From the NCBI RefSeq assembly GCF_014282275.1, contig NZ_VFIA01000004.1, forward strand, positions 1 through 64,000: 64,000 bases of DNA, read 5' to 3'. The position numbers were made by a program, and so were the translations under genes. The stretch comes from Spirosoma utsteinense. GTDB lineage: Bacteria; Bacteroidota; Bacteroidia; Cytophagales; Spirosomataceae. The notes beneath the pieces are model-generated. The model did not search any database, was not told where the DNA came from, and saw only the letters and a list, made by a program, of their open reading frames with translations. Shown here piece by piece: positions 8,037 through 17,107 of this stretch (positions are counted from its first letter, which is position 1; the number at the start of each line of letters is the position of its first letter).

Positions 8037-8142
8037 TGTCGTTTCCATTTGTTGAGGGTTTGAGGTAAGGTTGATCACCTGCTTATGTGCTATCTTGTCG
8101 TTGCCGCATCCTGTCCGGTTATGCGTCGTTTGCTACATTTGA

Positions 8143-10503
8143 TCAAAGCGACAGCGCCACCAGTTCCCCCGGATGCCCGATAGCCCCAACGGCCACGACG
8201 ATGTACTGTTTACCGTTTATGGAGTATGTCATGGGCAGACCGGATTGATTGGCTGGCAATTCGATCGCTGAGATGATGTTGCCCGTCGCTTTATCATAGG
8301 CTCTGAACTTGTTGCCGCCACCGCCATCGGAGCCGTACAGGCCCGCGCCTTCTCCGGCAAACAACAGGGTTTTCGTGACCAGCATACCCACCCGATCCGG
8401 CAGACCCGTTCTAGGAATCTTTATACCTTTCAGAGCTGGAACGTCGCGTACCCAACTCGGTGTATCGGCATTAGGCACCATCCATTTATGGTTACCGGAA
8501 TTGAGGTCAATAGCCGTGATTCGTCCGTAAGGCGGTTTAACCAGCGGCAACCCATACGGACCAATGCGGGCGTTGCCCATATAAGCCACATAATCCATAT
8601 CCGAAATAGCGGGAGCAGACTCCAGACTCATCGGCCGGATAACCGTGCTCGACGACACATACAACATGCCCGTTTCGGGGTCCAGCACACCGCCCTGCCA
8701 ATTGGCACCGCCCACGGCATCGGGGAGCATGAGCGTACCTAAATTTTTCGGGGGATCGTACCGACTAACGGGTGTATAGAGCGGCCCCTTTTTATAGTGA
8801 CTGACAATTTTCAGAGCCGCTTTCTTTATGTCGGGCGTGAAATCGACCAGAATATCATCCGAATAGCCCTGCCGGTCGAAGGCAGCCGGTTTTGTCGGGA
8901 AAGGCTGCGTGGGCGATGTCCATTCACCTTTTACATCGCTTTGAGGAACGGGCCGCTCCTCAATGGGCCAGACGGGTTTTCCGGTAACGCGGTCAAAGAC
9001 GAACGCAAACGCCTGTTTGGTCACCTGCACAACCGCTTTAATGGGCTTGCCGTCTACCCGAATATCGGCCAGAATAGGCGGAGCCGGTAAATCGTAATCC
9101 CAGATATCGTGGTGGATTAGCTGGTAATGCCAGACTTTTTTACCCGTTTTGGCATCCAGACAAACCAGACTCTGCGAAAACAGATTGTTGCCGGGTCGAT
9201 GCCCACCGTAGAAATCGCCGGTGGCGGCTTCCAGCGGCAGATACACATATCCTAAGGCCGGGTCTGCTGTGAGTGGTGCCCAGGCTCCGGCGTTTCCGGT
9301 GTACTGCCAACTGTCCTTTTCCCAGGTCTCGTTGCCGGGTTCGCCCGCCTGCGGAATCGTGCGAAAAATCCATAGTTGTTTTCCGGTTTTTACATCGTAG
9401 CCCATGATGTCGCCCCGAACCTGTTTTTTAGACGTCGGAGCCAGCCCTACCGGGAAACTGGCACCCATGATAATCACATCGTTGACGATGATAGGTGGCG
9501 ATGTAGAACCAATGGTCGACGTGAGCGTGTCGACATGGGGACCGAGTCCTTTCTTCAAATCGACAACACCGTTATCGCCGAAATCAGGAATCAGGTGCCC
9601 CGTTTGCGCGTCCAGCGCAATGAGTTGAAAACTGGGCGTTATGTAAATGACCCGGTCTCTTCCTGTTGAGGGCGAGGTCCAGTAAGCAACGCCCCGGCCG
9701 GAGTTCTGGCGGGGTACATACGTTTTCCGTTCTTTTTCGTCGAACCGGAACGTCCACAACGTTTCGCCGTTTTCGGCATTGATGGCGGCTACCGTCCGGC
9801 TCAAACCCGCTGTGGTGAACAGAACGCCATTAACCATCAGGGGCGTCGATTTAAAATAATACTCCGGGCTGGCACCGAAGTTGTCGGTCTTCCATCGCCA
9901 GGCTATTTTCAGCTGTTTGGCATTGTCTTTATTGATCTGACTCAGGGGCGAGTAGTTCGAGCTGGCAAAGTCGCCCCGGTGCTGCCGCCAGTCGCCTTCA
10001 ATGGTGATTGGTTTGGCCGTATAGTTAGCAGGCTTAAACTGCATACTCACCCGCGATGAGGGGGGAGGAGTACCAATCGGGATCAGTTTCAACCGCGCCG
10101 TTACTGACGGTAATGCTACGTCGCTCTCTGGGAATCCATTCGCATTCAGGATATACGCGATCAACGACGCGTATGACACATCATCCAACGAATGCGGGTT
10201 TGTTTTAGGCATGGACGATTTGGTGAGGTCGAACAACTGCCCTACTGATTTATCGCTCCATTTGCCAACAAATCGTTCACCAACCAGTGCGTTGCCGCCT
10301 TCTGTTCCGCGCAAATCCCGGCCATGACAGCTAGCACAGTGCGTTGAAAAGAGAGCGGCACCCGTCTCAGCCTGCTTCTGGGTAAAAACGCCCAGATTAG
10401 CCGTTATTCCAGTTTTTTTAGCGGGCTGCGATTGAGCCCTCAGGCCTGGATGAAACAGCAGTAGTATAGCGAATAAGCCAACGGAGACGAATAAGTTCTT
10501 CAT
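8143..10503 (-). CDS. cytochrome c-PQQ-dependent dehydrogenase fusion
   Basis: A 786-residue exported quinoprotein. Residues 1-23 form a Sec signal peptide ending LRA. A class I cytochrome c domain follows, with haem site CASCH at 56-60 and probable Met ligand in SSMPKTNP at 96-103. From about residue 169 (GDWRQHRGDFASSNYS) comes an eight-bladed PQQ propeller of the glucose/quinate dehydrogenase type, including NWQGGVLDPETGMLYVSS near 600. It should oxidise a sugar or alcohol in the periplasm and pass electrons through its own haem to the respiratory chain. The substrate cannot be read from sequence. No PQQ synthesis genes occur in the window. Confidence 0.9.
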   Translation of the reverse strand: MKNLFVSVGLFAILLLFHPGLRAQSQPAKKTGITANLGVFTQKQAETGAALFSTHCASCHGRDLRGTEGGNALVGERFVGKWSDKSVGQLFDLTKSSMPKTNPHSLDDVSYASLIAYILNANGFPESDVALPSVTARLKLIPIGTPPPSSRVSMQFKPANYTAKPITIEGDWRQHRGDFASSNYSPLSQINKDNAKQLKIAWRWKTDNFGASPEYYFKSTPLMVNGVLFTTAGLSRTVAAINAENGETLWTFRFDEKERKTYVPRQNSGRGVAYWTSPSTGRDRVIYITPSFQLIALDAQTGHLIPDFGDNGVVDLKKGLGPHVDTLTSTIGSTSPPIIVNDVIIMGASFPVGLAPTSKKQVRGDIMGYDVKTGKQLWIFRTIPQAGEPGNETWEKDSWQYTGNAGAWAPLTADPALGYVYLPLEAATGDFYGGHRPGNNLFSQSLVCLDAKTGKKVWHYQLIHHDIWDYDLPAPPILADIRVDGKPIKAVVQVTKQAFAFVFDRVTGKPVWPIEERPVPQSDVKGEWTSPTQPFPTKPAAFDRQGYSDDILVDFTPDIKKAALKIVSHYKKGPLYTPVSRYDPPKNLGTLMLPDAVGGANWQGGVLDPETGMLYVSSSTVIRPMSLESAPAISDMDYVAYMGNARIGPYGLPLVKPPYGRITAIDLNSGNHKWMVPNADTPSWVRDVPALKGIKIPRTGLPDRVGMLVTKTLLFAGEGAGLYGSDGGGGNKFRAYDKATGNIISAIELPANQSGLPMTYSINGKQYIVVAVGAIGHPGELVALSL

Positions 10504-10663
10504 GTAGCCAGAGTTACGGTAAGGTCTAAACGTACTGAAAAGTAGGCCTACTCGTGAATATACCGAAACTAGCTATGCAGATTGTCAAGGCTGAATACCA
10601 ATGGTCTTACAAGGAAAGTCCAGGCTGGATGAGTAGACTAAACCAATACGTTTTCAATTAAAT

Positions 10664-11245
10664 CTAACGATCAGTCAATCCCTTCCCATTGAGAATTTGC
10701 TGTATAGAGTGCTCAACCCTCGACTCCCGGGTTTTGGCTTGTTTAGGGGCCGAAAAGTAAAGGTTATAAGCTCGTTGCCGCCCTGGTGTCAATGCGTCAA
10801 ACGCTGCTTTCAAAGCTGGGTCTTCATCCAGCCTTTGTTGAAACTCTTCAGGGAATAGGAGTTCGGTGTTCTTTTTGAAAACCACTGTCAAGCCTGCCTT
10901 CTCCACTTCGATGGCCTCAAAAATATAAGCTTTCAGCGTGGGTTTCCTGTCGACTATTGCCTGAACACTGGTAAAACGGATCTGGCGTCCGGCTTGTACG
11001 TTCTCCGTTTGCTGGACCAGCATACCACTAGCATCCTGCAACAAAGCCCCTTTGATAAAGAGCAGCGCGCAGTATTCTTTGAAGGCATGGATCAATACTA
11101 CGTTACTTTTCTGAAGCGTATAACAGGGGACGCCCCACTTCAATTCTTCGGTCAGCCCACAGTCAAGAACGATCGATCTCAACAGCTCAAGCTCTTCCTG
11201 CCACTTTTGGGCTTTGTTAAAATAAAAATCGACGCTGGGATTCAT
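10664..11245 (-). CDS. YdeI/OmpD-associated, DUF1801-type protein
   Basis: A 193-residue cytoplasmic protein. The N-terminal half (EELKWGVPCYTLQKSNVVLI, residues 33-52) is the DUF1801 fold found in iron-chaperone-like and YdeI proteins. The C-terminal half (ALTPGRQRAYNLYFSAPKQ, residues 150-168) is the helical YdeI tail, which often carries R/K-rich ends. Family members have been linked to bacteriocin or antimicrobial-peptide resistance, but the mechanism is unclear. It stands alone, 160 bases upstream of the PQQ dehydrogenase gene on the same strand. Confidence 0.85.
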   Translation of the reverse strand: MNPSVDFYFNKAQKWQEELELLRSIVLDCGLTEELKWGVPCYTLQKSNVVLIHAFKEYCALLFIKGALLQDASGMLVQQTENVQAGRQIRFTSVQAIVDRKPTLKAYIFEAIEVEKAGLTVVFKKNTELLFPEEFQQRLDEDPALKAAFDALTPGRQRAYNLYFSAPKQAKTRESRVEHSIQQILNGKGLTDR

Positions 11246-11321
11246 TACTTGGTAGAGAAAAGAGGGATTGAATGTGAGTTACTGTACGTGCAGAGCGTGT
11301 GGTTATTATAAGCGAACATAA

Positions 11322-11376
11322 AGGTTTTGGGCAGGTTGGGCAATGGAATTTCATCTGCCCAACCTGCCCAAAACCT
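11322..11376. repeat. 21-bp perfect inverted repeat, probable terminator
   Basis: The arms 11322-11342 and 11356-11376 are exact reverse complements around 13 bases. It starts 20 bases past the stop of the SRPBCC gene on the minus strand. Each arm contains an internal GGGCA.GTTGGGCA duplication. The A/T-rich outer ends (AGGTTTT and AAAACCT) make a bidirectional terminator plausible. Confidence 0.8.
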
Positions 11377-11396
11377 AATGTTAGCAGCAGTTTTTT

Positions 11397-11900
11397 CTAT
11401 TGTCGTTGCGATAAAGTTGCTAATAATTCTTCCAGGTTTTTCATTGTCATTGCCGTTCCTTCCTTGAAGCCCATTTCAATCATCTTCTCTAATCGAGTGA
11501 GGGATTCATTATAAATAGAAATACTGACCGTTGTCTTTCCATTTTGCTCGCTGAAATTAAAGTCCCACTCAGAACCAGGTAATTCAGGATTTTCATCTTT
11601 GTCGGCAAAGGCATTCGACATTTTGAAATTGGTCTTTGGACTAATAGAGGTATATGTCTGAATGGACCATCGCTCTTGTCCTTCGGGGCCTACCATAGCA
11701 TAAAACCGTCGCCCGCCAACTTCGAAATTCATATATTTTGTTTTTGAAGCCCAGGGCTTAGGTGCCCACCATTGGTCCAGAATTTCCTGTCTGGTATAGG
11801 CATCCCATACCAGCGAAAGTTTGGCATCAAACTCTCTGGTTACAATTGCCGTTTTTGTTGTTCTGTCAACGGAGAAATCAAATAGCAAATCATTTTTCAT
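11397..11900 (-). CDS. SRPBCC/AHSA1-family protein
   Basis: A 167-residue START-like protein of the activator of Hsp90 ATPase homologue 1 type, a fold with a large hydrophobic pocket. The N-terminal [19 protein letters not shown] and the QWWAPKPW stretch near residues 43-50 are typical. These proteins are very often encoded with an ArsR-type regulator, as here: the start ATG overlaps the regulator's stop by four bases (ATGA), indicating translational coupling. The ligand is unknown. Confidence 0.9.
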   Translation of the reverse strand: MKNDLLFDFSVDRTTKTAIVTREFDAKLSLVWDAYTRQEILDQWWAPKPWASKTKYMNFEVGGRRFYAMVGPEGQERWSIQTYTSISPKTNFKMSNAFADKDENPELPGSEWDFNFSEQNGKTTVSISIYNESLTRLEKMIEMGFKEGTAMTMKNLEELLATLSQRQ

Positions 11901-12217
11901 TTTTCCTGTTCTTTAATTGTTGATAATATATCGTCAAGTTGATTAAAACGGGTCTCCCAAATTTTTCTGAACTGATTTAACCATTTATCAATCTCCTTCA
12001 TTTTATCAATTTCAAGAGAGTAGTAAATTTCCCTGCCTTGTTGCTCCTGTTTTACAATTTCACACTCTGTGAGAATACGAAGATGTTTAGAAACAGATTG
12101 TCGGGTAGTATTGAAGTTGTCAGCAATGGCGTTCGGCGTCATTGCCTGTAAGGCAATCAAAGTAATAATTGCCCGCCTTGTTGGGTCGGCTATTGCCTGG
12201 AAGATGTCTCGTCTCAT
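11897..12217 (-). CDS. ArsR-family winged-helix repressor
   Basis: A 106-residue helix-turn-helix regulator from the ATG at 12217, beginning [17 protein letters not shown], the standard opening of the ArsR group paired with SRPBCC genes. [15 protein letters not shown] at about residues 37-51 is the recognition helix. The metal-binding cysteines of SmtB/ArsR are missing, so it probably does not sense metals. It is the first gene of a two-gene operon and likely represses its own promoter, which contains a dyad over the -7 box (12250-12269). The in-frame start at 12268 would fall inside that promoter. Confidence 0.92.
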   Translation of the reverse strand: MRRDIFQAIADPTRRAIITLIALQAMTPNAIADNFNTTRQSVSKHLRILTECEIVKQEQQGREIYYSLEIDKMKEIDKWLNQFRKIWETRFNQLDDILSTIKEQEK

Positions 12218-12249
12218 ATAGTTAGCATTTGTAGTTATGAAACCAATCG

Positions 12250-12285
12250 GTTGCAAATGTATGTGCAACTATTCGGTTTTGCAAA
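12250..12285 (-). promoter_or_regulatory. promoter and candidate operator of the ArsR/SRPBCC operon
   Basis: Minus strand: TTTG (12285-12282), 20 bases, then TACATTTG (12261-12254), a full match to the Bacteroidetes promoter consensus. The dyad GTTGCA-N8-TGCAAC (12250-12269) covers the -7 box, a natural place for autorepression. Confidence 0.72.
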
Positions 12286-12523
12286 TTTTTTTAGTCACAT
12301 GGCTTGCCAGTCCACTTCCTATGCTGAACGATTACGTGTAGCCGCCTATCTAAATAGCGTTGCTTACCGATTCGACCCTAATAAACCGCCCCGTTTGGAT
12401 AGAACTGCCTTCGCTGCCCGTAAGCACGCCGAGTAAGCTGGCAAACCTGCTTCGTGCTGCCGGTCGTCCTCGTGATCAGAACGATTTGGACAACCTTGAA
12501 CAGGTTAACCTACTAAGTAATCT

Positions 12524-13393
12524 TTATTCGCTCAAGTTTGCCCGCTTCGGGGTATTGCCGTACTGCTGCTTGTAGGCTTTAATGAAATGGGATACGCTTT
12601 CATAACCGATTTCCATGCTCACTTCCGATACATTCTGGTCGGTATTGCGCAGTAGGAAATGTGCGTGTTCGAGCCGTTTTCTACGGATCCAGTGTCCGGG
12701 TGACGTATGGAAGTGCTCCTCGAAATCGCGTTTGAAGGCTGACAGGCTTCGACCCGATAACCTCGATAGCTCGTTCATGGATAGAGGCTTGAGGAAATAG
12801 GTGCTCATCAGGTAATCGAGGTCGGTTTTCTGACCCTGGTAGATATGCCAGAGAATAGCCCGCAGATGATGGGCCGTGTCGAGTTCGAGTAAATGTAATA
12901 ACAGTTCCTGCGACTTGAGCCGCAGTAACTCGTTTAGAAATGGGGTCTTTGCGCTAAAATAAGGGAGTAATGAATCAATGAACGTCGCGAACGTAGCCGA
13001 TGAGGTCAGGGATTGGATTGGATCGGTGGGGAGGGGCGTTTGACGGTTTTCGAACAGGTTCAGGTGCTGGCCGACAAACTCTTTCAGCGATTTTTCATTC
13101 ACGAAAAAGACCAGACTCTTGTAGTTGGCGTCGATGGATTCGTTCATCGAGTAGCAACCCCGCTGGAAGAAAAGTATCTGGCCTTTGTGTACGTGTAGCT
13201 CCTGCGTGGGCGAGTTGAACTTCTTTTCGCCTTCCAGTACCACAATGACGGCATGTTCTTCAAAGAAGACCTCGTTCCGTTCGGGATATACGTCACTACG
13301 GTAGGCCACAAACGTCATCTCGGAGCCGTCGGGCCGCTGAATATTCAGGGACTGAAACTGATTGGCCTGGATGGAGGAGGGAACACGAAGCAT
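12524..13393 (-). CDS. AraC-family transcriptional regulator
   Basis: A 289-residue regulator. The C-terminal 100 residues hold the two helix-turn-helix motifs of AraC/XylS proteins: SMNELSRLSGRSLSAFKRDF and the second helix pair VSEVSMEIGYESVSHFIKAY, followed by the conserved GNTPKRAN end. The N-terminal half resembles the ExsA-like cupin sensor, a divergent effector domain. No target is evident: it is flanked downstream by a 255-base spacer and upstream by the DUF5615 gene on the same strand. Confidence 0.92.
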   Translation of the reverse strand: MLRVPSSIQANQFQSLNIQRPDGSEMTFVAYRSDVYPERNEVFFEEHAVIVVLEGEKKFNSPTQELHVHKGQILFFQRGCYSMNESIDANYKSLVFFVNEKSLKEFVGQHLNLFENRQTPLPTDPIQSLTSSATFATFIDSLLPYFSAKTPFLNELLRLKSQELLLHLLELDTAHHLRAILWHIYQGQKTDLDYLMSTYFLKPLSMNELSRLSGRSLSAFKRDFEEHFHTSPGHWIRRKRLEHAHFLLRNTDQNVSEVSMEIGYESVSHFIKAYKQQYGNTPKRANLSE

Positions 13394-13444
13394 GAAAGGA
13401 GGCTTATTCTTTATAACGTTTCAGCCCAAAAGTGGCACCGAGAG

Positions 13445-13831
13445 TTAGCTTGCGTAGGTTCGGTATCGAATGTGAATACGGTCTGTTCTTTTTTCTGCAA
13501 TCAACAAAAAAGGTAGTCGAAAATCAATATCAGTAGTGAGTATAGCATTTAGCGTCGCTATATGTGTATCGCCAATTAAGTGACCAGGATGAAGTCGAAT
13601 AATTCCGATAAATGGCTGTTTGTTCTTGAAAATTAGCGCTCCAAAATCATCATCCAGGGTTAAAACAACCCGTTTATGGTCGTATGCATAGGAAAGTATT
13701 ACATGGTCTGGGGTGTTTCCTAGATCAACGTCATTAACATGAGCAACATCGATCCCTTTCTCACGCAATGTCGTTACCAAAAGCGGATTGATGTTTTCAT
13801 CAGCCAGAATGGCAAAGTCTGTTAACTTCAT
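13445..13831 (-). CDS. DUF5615 PIN-like protein, putative toxin
   Basis: A 128-residue protein beginning with a strand and an acidic cluster (ILADENINPLLVTTLREKG, residues 8-26) and continuing with VVLTLDDDFGALIF near residues 55-68. This is the pattern of DUF5615 in the PIN-like nuclease clan, where the acidic residues would hold metal. It follows a DUF433 gene with a one-base overlap (TGATG). Together they match a widespread pair predicted to be a toxin-antitoxin system. RNase activity is inferred, not shown. Confidence 0.88.
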   Translation of the reverse strand: MKLTDFAILADENINPLLVTTLREKGIDVAHVNDVDLGNTPDHVILSYAYDHKRVVLTLDDDFGALIFKNKQPFIGIIRLHPGHLIGDTHIATLNAILTTDIDFRLPFLLIAEKRTDRIHIRYRTYAS

Positions 13832-14064
13832 CAGGCTGCTAAATCCACGTCAATGATCCGTTCGCTCCGCAATGTATTGATCGCGTACCGAATAGCTTCC
13901 TGAACGGCGTCAGTCGAAAGCTGGGGAAACTCGCGTACGATATCTGCAACTGATGCCCCATCAGCAACAGTCTCCAGAATCAGTTCTACACTGATACGAG
14001 TTCCTTTTATGCAGGGTTTGCCACCCAATATACCCGGTGTAGAAGCAATATGTTGATAGACCAT
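13831..14064 (-). CDS. DUF433 protein, putative antitoxin
   Basis: A 77-residue helix-turn-helix protein of the DUF433 (VapB45-like) family: GILGGKPCIKGTRISVELIL at residues 10-29 is the family signature, followed by a short DNA-binding helix region. It precedes the DUF5615 toxin candidate and probably represses the pair. It starts 21 bases after the ilvA stop, so it may be co-transcribed with the ilv genes. Confidence 0.9.
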   Translation of the reverse strand: MVYQHIASTPGILGGKPCIKGTRISVELILETVADGASVADIVREFPQLSTDAVQEAIRYAINTLRSERIIDVDLAA

Positions 14065-14085
14065 AGTGTGTTGTTTTACGCTAAT

Positions 14086-15360
14086 TTACACCAAAAACTG
14101 AAACACGTTAGGCTGGTCGTTCAGGTACTCAAATACGATATTCTGGTCCTGCATGCGCTGAATGAGCGGGGCGAAATCGTCCCGATTTTTCAGCTCGATA
14201 CCAACAACCGCCGGACCCGTTTCGCGGTTTGTTTTCTTGGTGTATTCGAAACGGCTGATGTCGTCGGTAGGACCGAGTACGTTGAGGAAGTCTTTGAACG
14301 CACCAGCGCGCTGTGGGAAGCGGATAATGAAATAGTGTTTGAGTCCTTCGTATAAGAGCGACCGTTCTTTTATTTCTTCCGTGCGGGTAATGTCATTGTT
14401 GCCGCCACCCACCAGACACACAACGTTTTTACCCTTTATCTCGTCTTTCAGGAAATCCAGCGCGGCAATAGTCAGGGCACCGGCAGGTTCGGCTACAATC
14501 GCTTCCTCGTTATAAAGTTGCAGAATGGTCGTGCAGACTTTTCCTTCGGGAATCAACACAACCCGGTCCAGATTCTGACGACATATTTCGAAGGTGGTAT
14601 CACCAACCCGCTTGACGGCGGCTCCGTCTACGAATTTGTCTATCTTATCGAGGGTAACGACGTGGCCTTCCTCCATCGCTACTTTCATGCTTGGCGATCC
14701 AAGCGGTTCTACGCCAATGAGCTTGGTTTTAGGGCTGAGTTGCTTGAAAACGGTCGAAACGCCCGAGGCTAATCCACCCCCGCCAATAGCCATGAGCAGG
14801 TAATCGATCTTAAAATTAGAGTCTTTAAAAATCTCCAATCCCACTGTTCCCTGCCCTTCCATCACCTGCACATCATCGAAGGGGTGGACGAAGATGCTGT
14901 CGTGGGTGTCGACAAACTGCCGGGCGGCATAGTAGGCATCGTCGTAGGTATCACCAACGAGTACAACCTCAACGAACTCCTTACCGAAAAGCTTCACCTG
15001 TTTCACCTTCTGGTTCGGTGTGGTAGTGGGCATGAAGATAGTCCCGTTGACAGCCATTTTGCGGCAGGCGTAGGCGAGTCCCTGCGCGTGGTTGCCGGCG
15101 CTGGCACAAACAACACCTTTGTCCAGCGCTTCCTGGGGCAGACTGGCCATCTTGTTGTAGGCCCCTCTGATCTTGTAGGACCGGACTACCTGTAGGTCTT
15201 CCCGTTTGAGGAAAATGTTGGCCCCGTACCGATCCGACAGGTTGATGTTCTCCTGAAGGGGCGTATGCGTAGCCACGCCCCGTAGCCGCTCGGCGGCCAG
15301 ATAGATATTGTCGAGGTCTGGAAACGTACTTGTTTTATCGCTTTCTACTACCGTGCTCAT
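14086..15360 (-). CDS. ilvA: threonine dehydratase
   Basis: A PLP enzyme that deaminates threonine to 2-oxobutyrate for isoleucine synthesis. Of 424 residues, the N-terminal 320 form the fold II catalytic domain: SYKIRGAYNKM holds the Schiff-base Lys63, SAGNHAQG lies at 87-94 and the phosphate loop GGGGLASG at 193-200. The C-terminal 90 residues (FIIRFPQRAGAFKDFL onward) form a single ACT-like regulatory domain, as in the short biosynthetic form, so isoleucine feedback is likely. It lies last of the ilv enzymes, separated from ilvC by a 30-bp inverted repeat. Confidence 0.95.
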   Translation of the reverse strand: MSTVVESDKTSTFPDLDNIYLAAERLRGVATHTPLQENINLSDRYGANIFLKREDLQVVRSYKIRGAYNKMASLPQEALDKGVVCASAGNHAQGLAYACRKMAVNGTIFMPTTTPNQKVKQVKLFGKEFVEVVLVGDTYDDAYYAARQFVDTHDSIFVHPFDDVQVMEGQGTVGLEIFKDSNFKIDYLLMAIGGGGLASGVSTVFKQLSPKTKLIGVEPLGSPSMKVAMEEGHVVTLDKIDKFVDGAAVKRVGDTTFEICRQNLDRVVLIPEGKVCTTILQLYNEEAIVAEPAGALTIAALDFLKDEIKGKNVVCLVGGGNNDITRTEEIKERSLLYEGLKHYFIIRFPQRAGAFKDFLNVLGPTDDISRFEYTKKTNRETGPAVVGIELKNRDDFAPLIQRMQDQNIVFEYLNDQPNVFQFLV

Positions 15361-15404
15361 AACGTAAAGTTAAGCAAACAACGCATTGGGGCGCTTATAA
15401 ACAG

Positions 15405-15469
15405 TACTGGGTTATTGGTTATTGGCTCATTGACAGATAGTCAACAAGTCAATAACCAATAACCCAGTA
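15405..15469. repeat. 30-bp near-perfect inverted repeat between ilvC and ilvA
   Basis: The arms 15405-15434 and 15440-15469 pair at 27 of 30 positions plus one G-T, around AGATA. Each arm includes the direct repeat GGTTATT/GGTTATT. It occupies most of the 128-base spacer inside the ilv operon and could attenuate or stabilise the transcript. No T-run follows it on the minus strand. Confidence 0.82.
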
Positions 15470-15488
15470 ACTTAATTACGGAAGAGGA

Positions 15489-16532
15489 CTAGGCCCGCTC
15501 CGGGCGCAGGCTGCGAACGGCTGTGCCGGCCTGCCACATTTCTGAATCGCGCAGTTCAGCCAGTTCAACTTCCAGCTTTTCGCGGTAGTCGGGTTGCGAG
15601 TTCCGCGTAATGCTGATTTCGGCCTGCTCCTGTGATTTTACCGAGTTGTAGAGTTGCTCGAAAACAGGCTTGGTCGCGTCGCGGAAGGGCTTCCACCAGT
15701 CGAGGGCACCGCGCTGGGCAGTTGTCGAGCAGTTGGCATACATCCAGTCCATTCCGTTTTCAGCGACGAGCGGCATCAGTGACTGGGTCAACTCTTCGAC
15801 GGTTTCGTTGAATGCTTCCGATGGGCTGTGTCCATTGGCGCGCAGCACTTCGTATTGAGCCGCAAAAATGCCCTGGATAGCACCCATCAGCGTACCACGC
15901 TCACCCGTCAGGTCAGACGTTACTTCTTTGTAGAAATCGGTTTCGAACAGGTAGCCTGAACCAACACCGATACCCATGGCAATAGCCTTGTTGCGGGCGT
16001 TACCGCTGGCATCCTGATAGATCGCGAACGACGAGTTCAGGCCTTTGCCTTCAACGAACAACCGGCGCAGCGAGGTACCCGATCCTTTTGGGGCAACGAG
16101 GAATACGTCGACATCAGCGGGGGGGATAATGCCTGTCTTTTCTTTGTAGGTCACACCGAAACCGTGCGAGAAATACAGCGATTTGCCGGGCTTCAGCGCT
16201 GCTTTTACCGTTGGCCATAGTTCAATTTGGGCGGCATCGGAGAGCAGGAAGCAGATGATGGTACCTTTTTCCAGCGCTTCTTCGATTTCAAACAGTGTTT
16301 CGCCCGGTACCCAACCATCGGCAACGGCCTTGTCATATGTTTTGCCTTTGCGCTGACCGACAATAACGCTAAATCCGTTGTCGCGCATGTTGAGCGACTG
16401 GCCGGGGCCCTGTACGCCATAGCCAATAACGGCGATGGTTTCGTTGGCCAGCACTTCGCGGGCGTGCTCTAATGGGAATTCTTCGCGGGTTACAACGTTT
16501 TCGACGACACCGCCGAAGTTAATTTGTGCCAT
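15489..16532 (-). CDS. ilvC: ketol-acid reductoisomerase
   Basis: It converts acetolactate or acetohydroxybutyrate to the dihydroxy acid with NAD(P)H and Mg2+. The 347 residues fit the class I form. The Rossmann motif is GYGVQGPGQ at residues 37-45. The metal-binding knotted domain is seen in TSDLTGERGTLMGAIQGIF, about residues 206-224, which contains the conserved Asp and Glu. It follows ilvN by 40 bases in the ilv operon. Confidence 0.96.
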   Translation of the reverse strand: MAQINFGGVVENVVTREEFPLEHAREVLANETIAVIGYGVQGPGQSLNMRDNGFSVIVGQRKGKTYDKAVADGWVPGETLFEIEEALEKGTIICFLLSDAAQIELWPTVKAALKPGKSLYFSHGFGVTYKEKTGIIPPADVDVFLVAPKGSGTSLRRLFVEGKGLNSSFAIYQDASGNARNKAIAMGIGVGSGYLFETDFYKEVTSDLTGERGTLMGAIQGIFAAQYEVLRANGHSPSEAFNETVEELTQSLMPLVAENGMDWMYANCSTTAQRGALDWWKPFRDATKPVFEQLYNSVKSQEQAEISITRNSQPDYREKLEVELAELRDSEMWQAGTAVRSLRPERA

Positions 16533-16572
16533 GTTTGCTTGGTTTTTGGTATTCGTATTTCAGGTTAATGCG

Positions 16573-17106
16573 TTACAAATAGTAAGCCCATTCTGCTTCG
16601 GGCAGGTATTCGACCAGACCTTTTTCGGTTTTGCCAACGGCCACCCGGCCTGAGCGGACAAATTCGAGTATTTCGTATTGCTTTAAGTACTCGAAGAAAG
16701 CGAAGATGTCATCGTTGTTACCGGTCTTCTCGATAACTACGTAATCCAGGCCCCAGTAGACAACCCAGGCTTTGTACTGCTTGTTAATGGTTTCAACATC
16801 CAGCGACTTGGCACCCAGGGGTGTGGCAATCTTGTAGAGGGCAATTTCGTTGAACACGATCTCGTCGTTGAGGTAGCCGAACACGGCCATGACCTCAACA
16901 ATTTTACGAATCTGACGAACCAGCTTTTCCACATCCTCGCGTGATTCGTGCTGGATGACGATCGTAAAGCGGGATACCCCTTTTCGCTCCGTTTCTGATA
17001 CCGTCAAACTCTCAATGTTAATGCGCCGACGGGTGAAAATAATCGTGATGCGGTTAAGCAGCCCGATCGTATTCTCCGTGAATATGCAGATCGTGTAGGT
17101 AGTCAT
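16573..17106 (-). CDS. ilvN: acetolactate synthase small (regulatory) subunit
   Basis: The valine-sensing partner of IlvB. A 177-residue protein with an N-terminal ACT domain (YTICIFTENTIGLLNRITII, residues 4-23, and NIESLTVSETE) and a C-terminal ferredoxin-like region typical of IlvN/IlvH. It starts one base after the ilvB stop, so the two subunits are tightly co-expressed. Confidence 0.94.
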   Translation of the reverse strand: MTTYTICIFTENTIGLLNRITIIFTRRRINIESLTVSETERKGVSRFTIVIQHESREDVEKLVRQIRKIVEVMAVFGYLNDEIVFNEIALYKIATPLGAKSLDVETINKQYKAWVVYWGLDYVVIEKTGNNDDIFAFFEYLKQYEILEFVRSGRVAVGKTEKGLVEYLPEAEWAYYL

Positions 17107-17107
17107 T

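Noticed and set aside
12269..12523. A gene in the spacer between the ArsR and AraC genes
   Set aside because: Frames are short and motif-free; only the ArsR promoter is supported.
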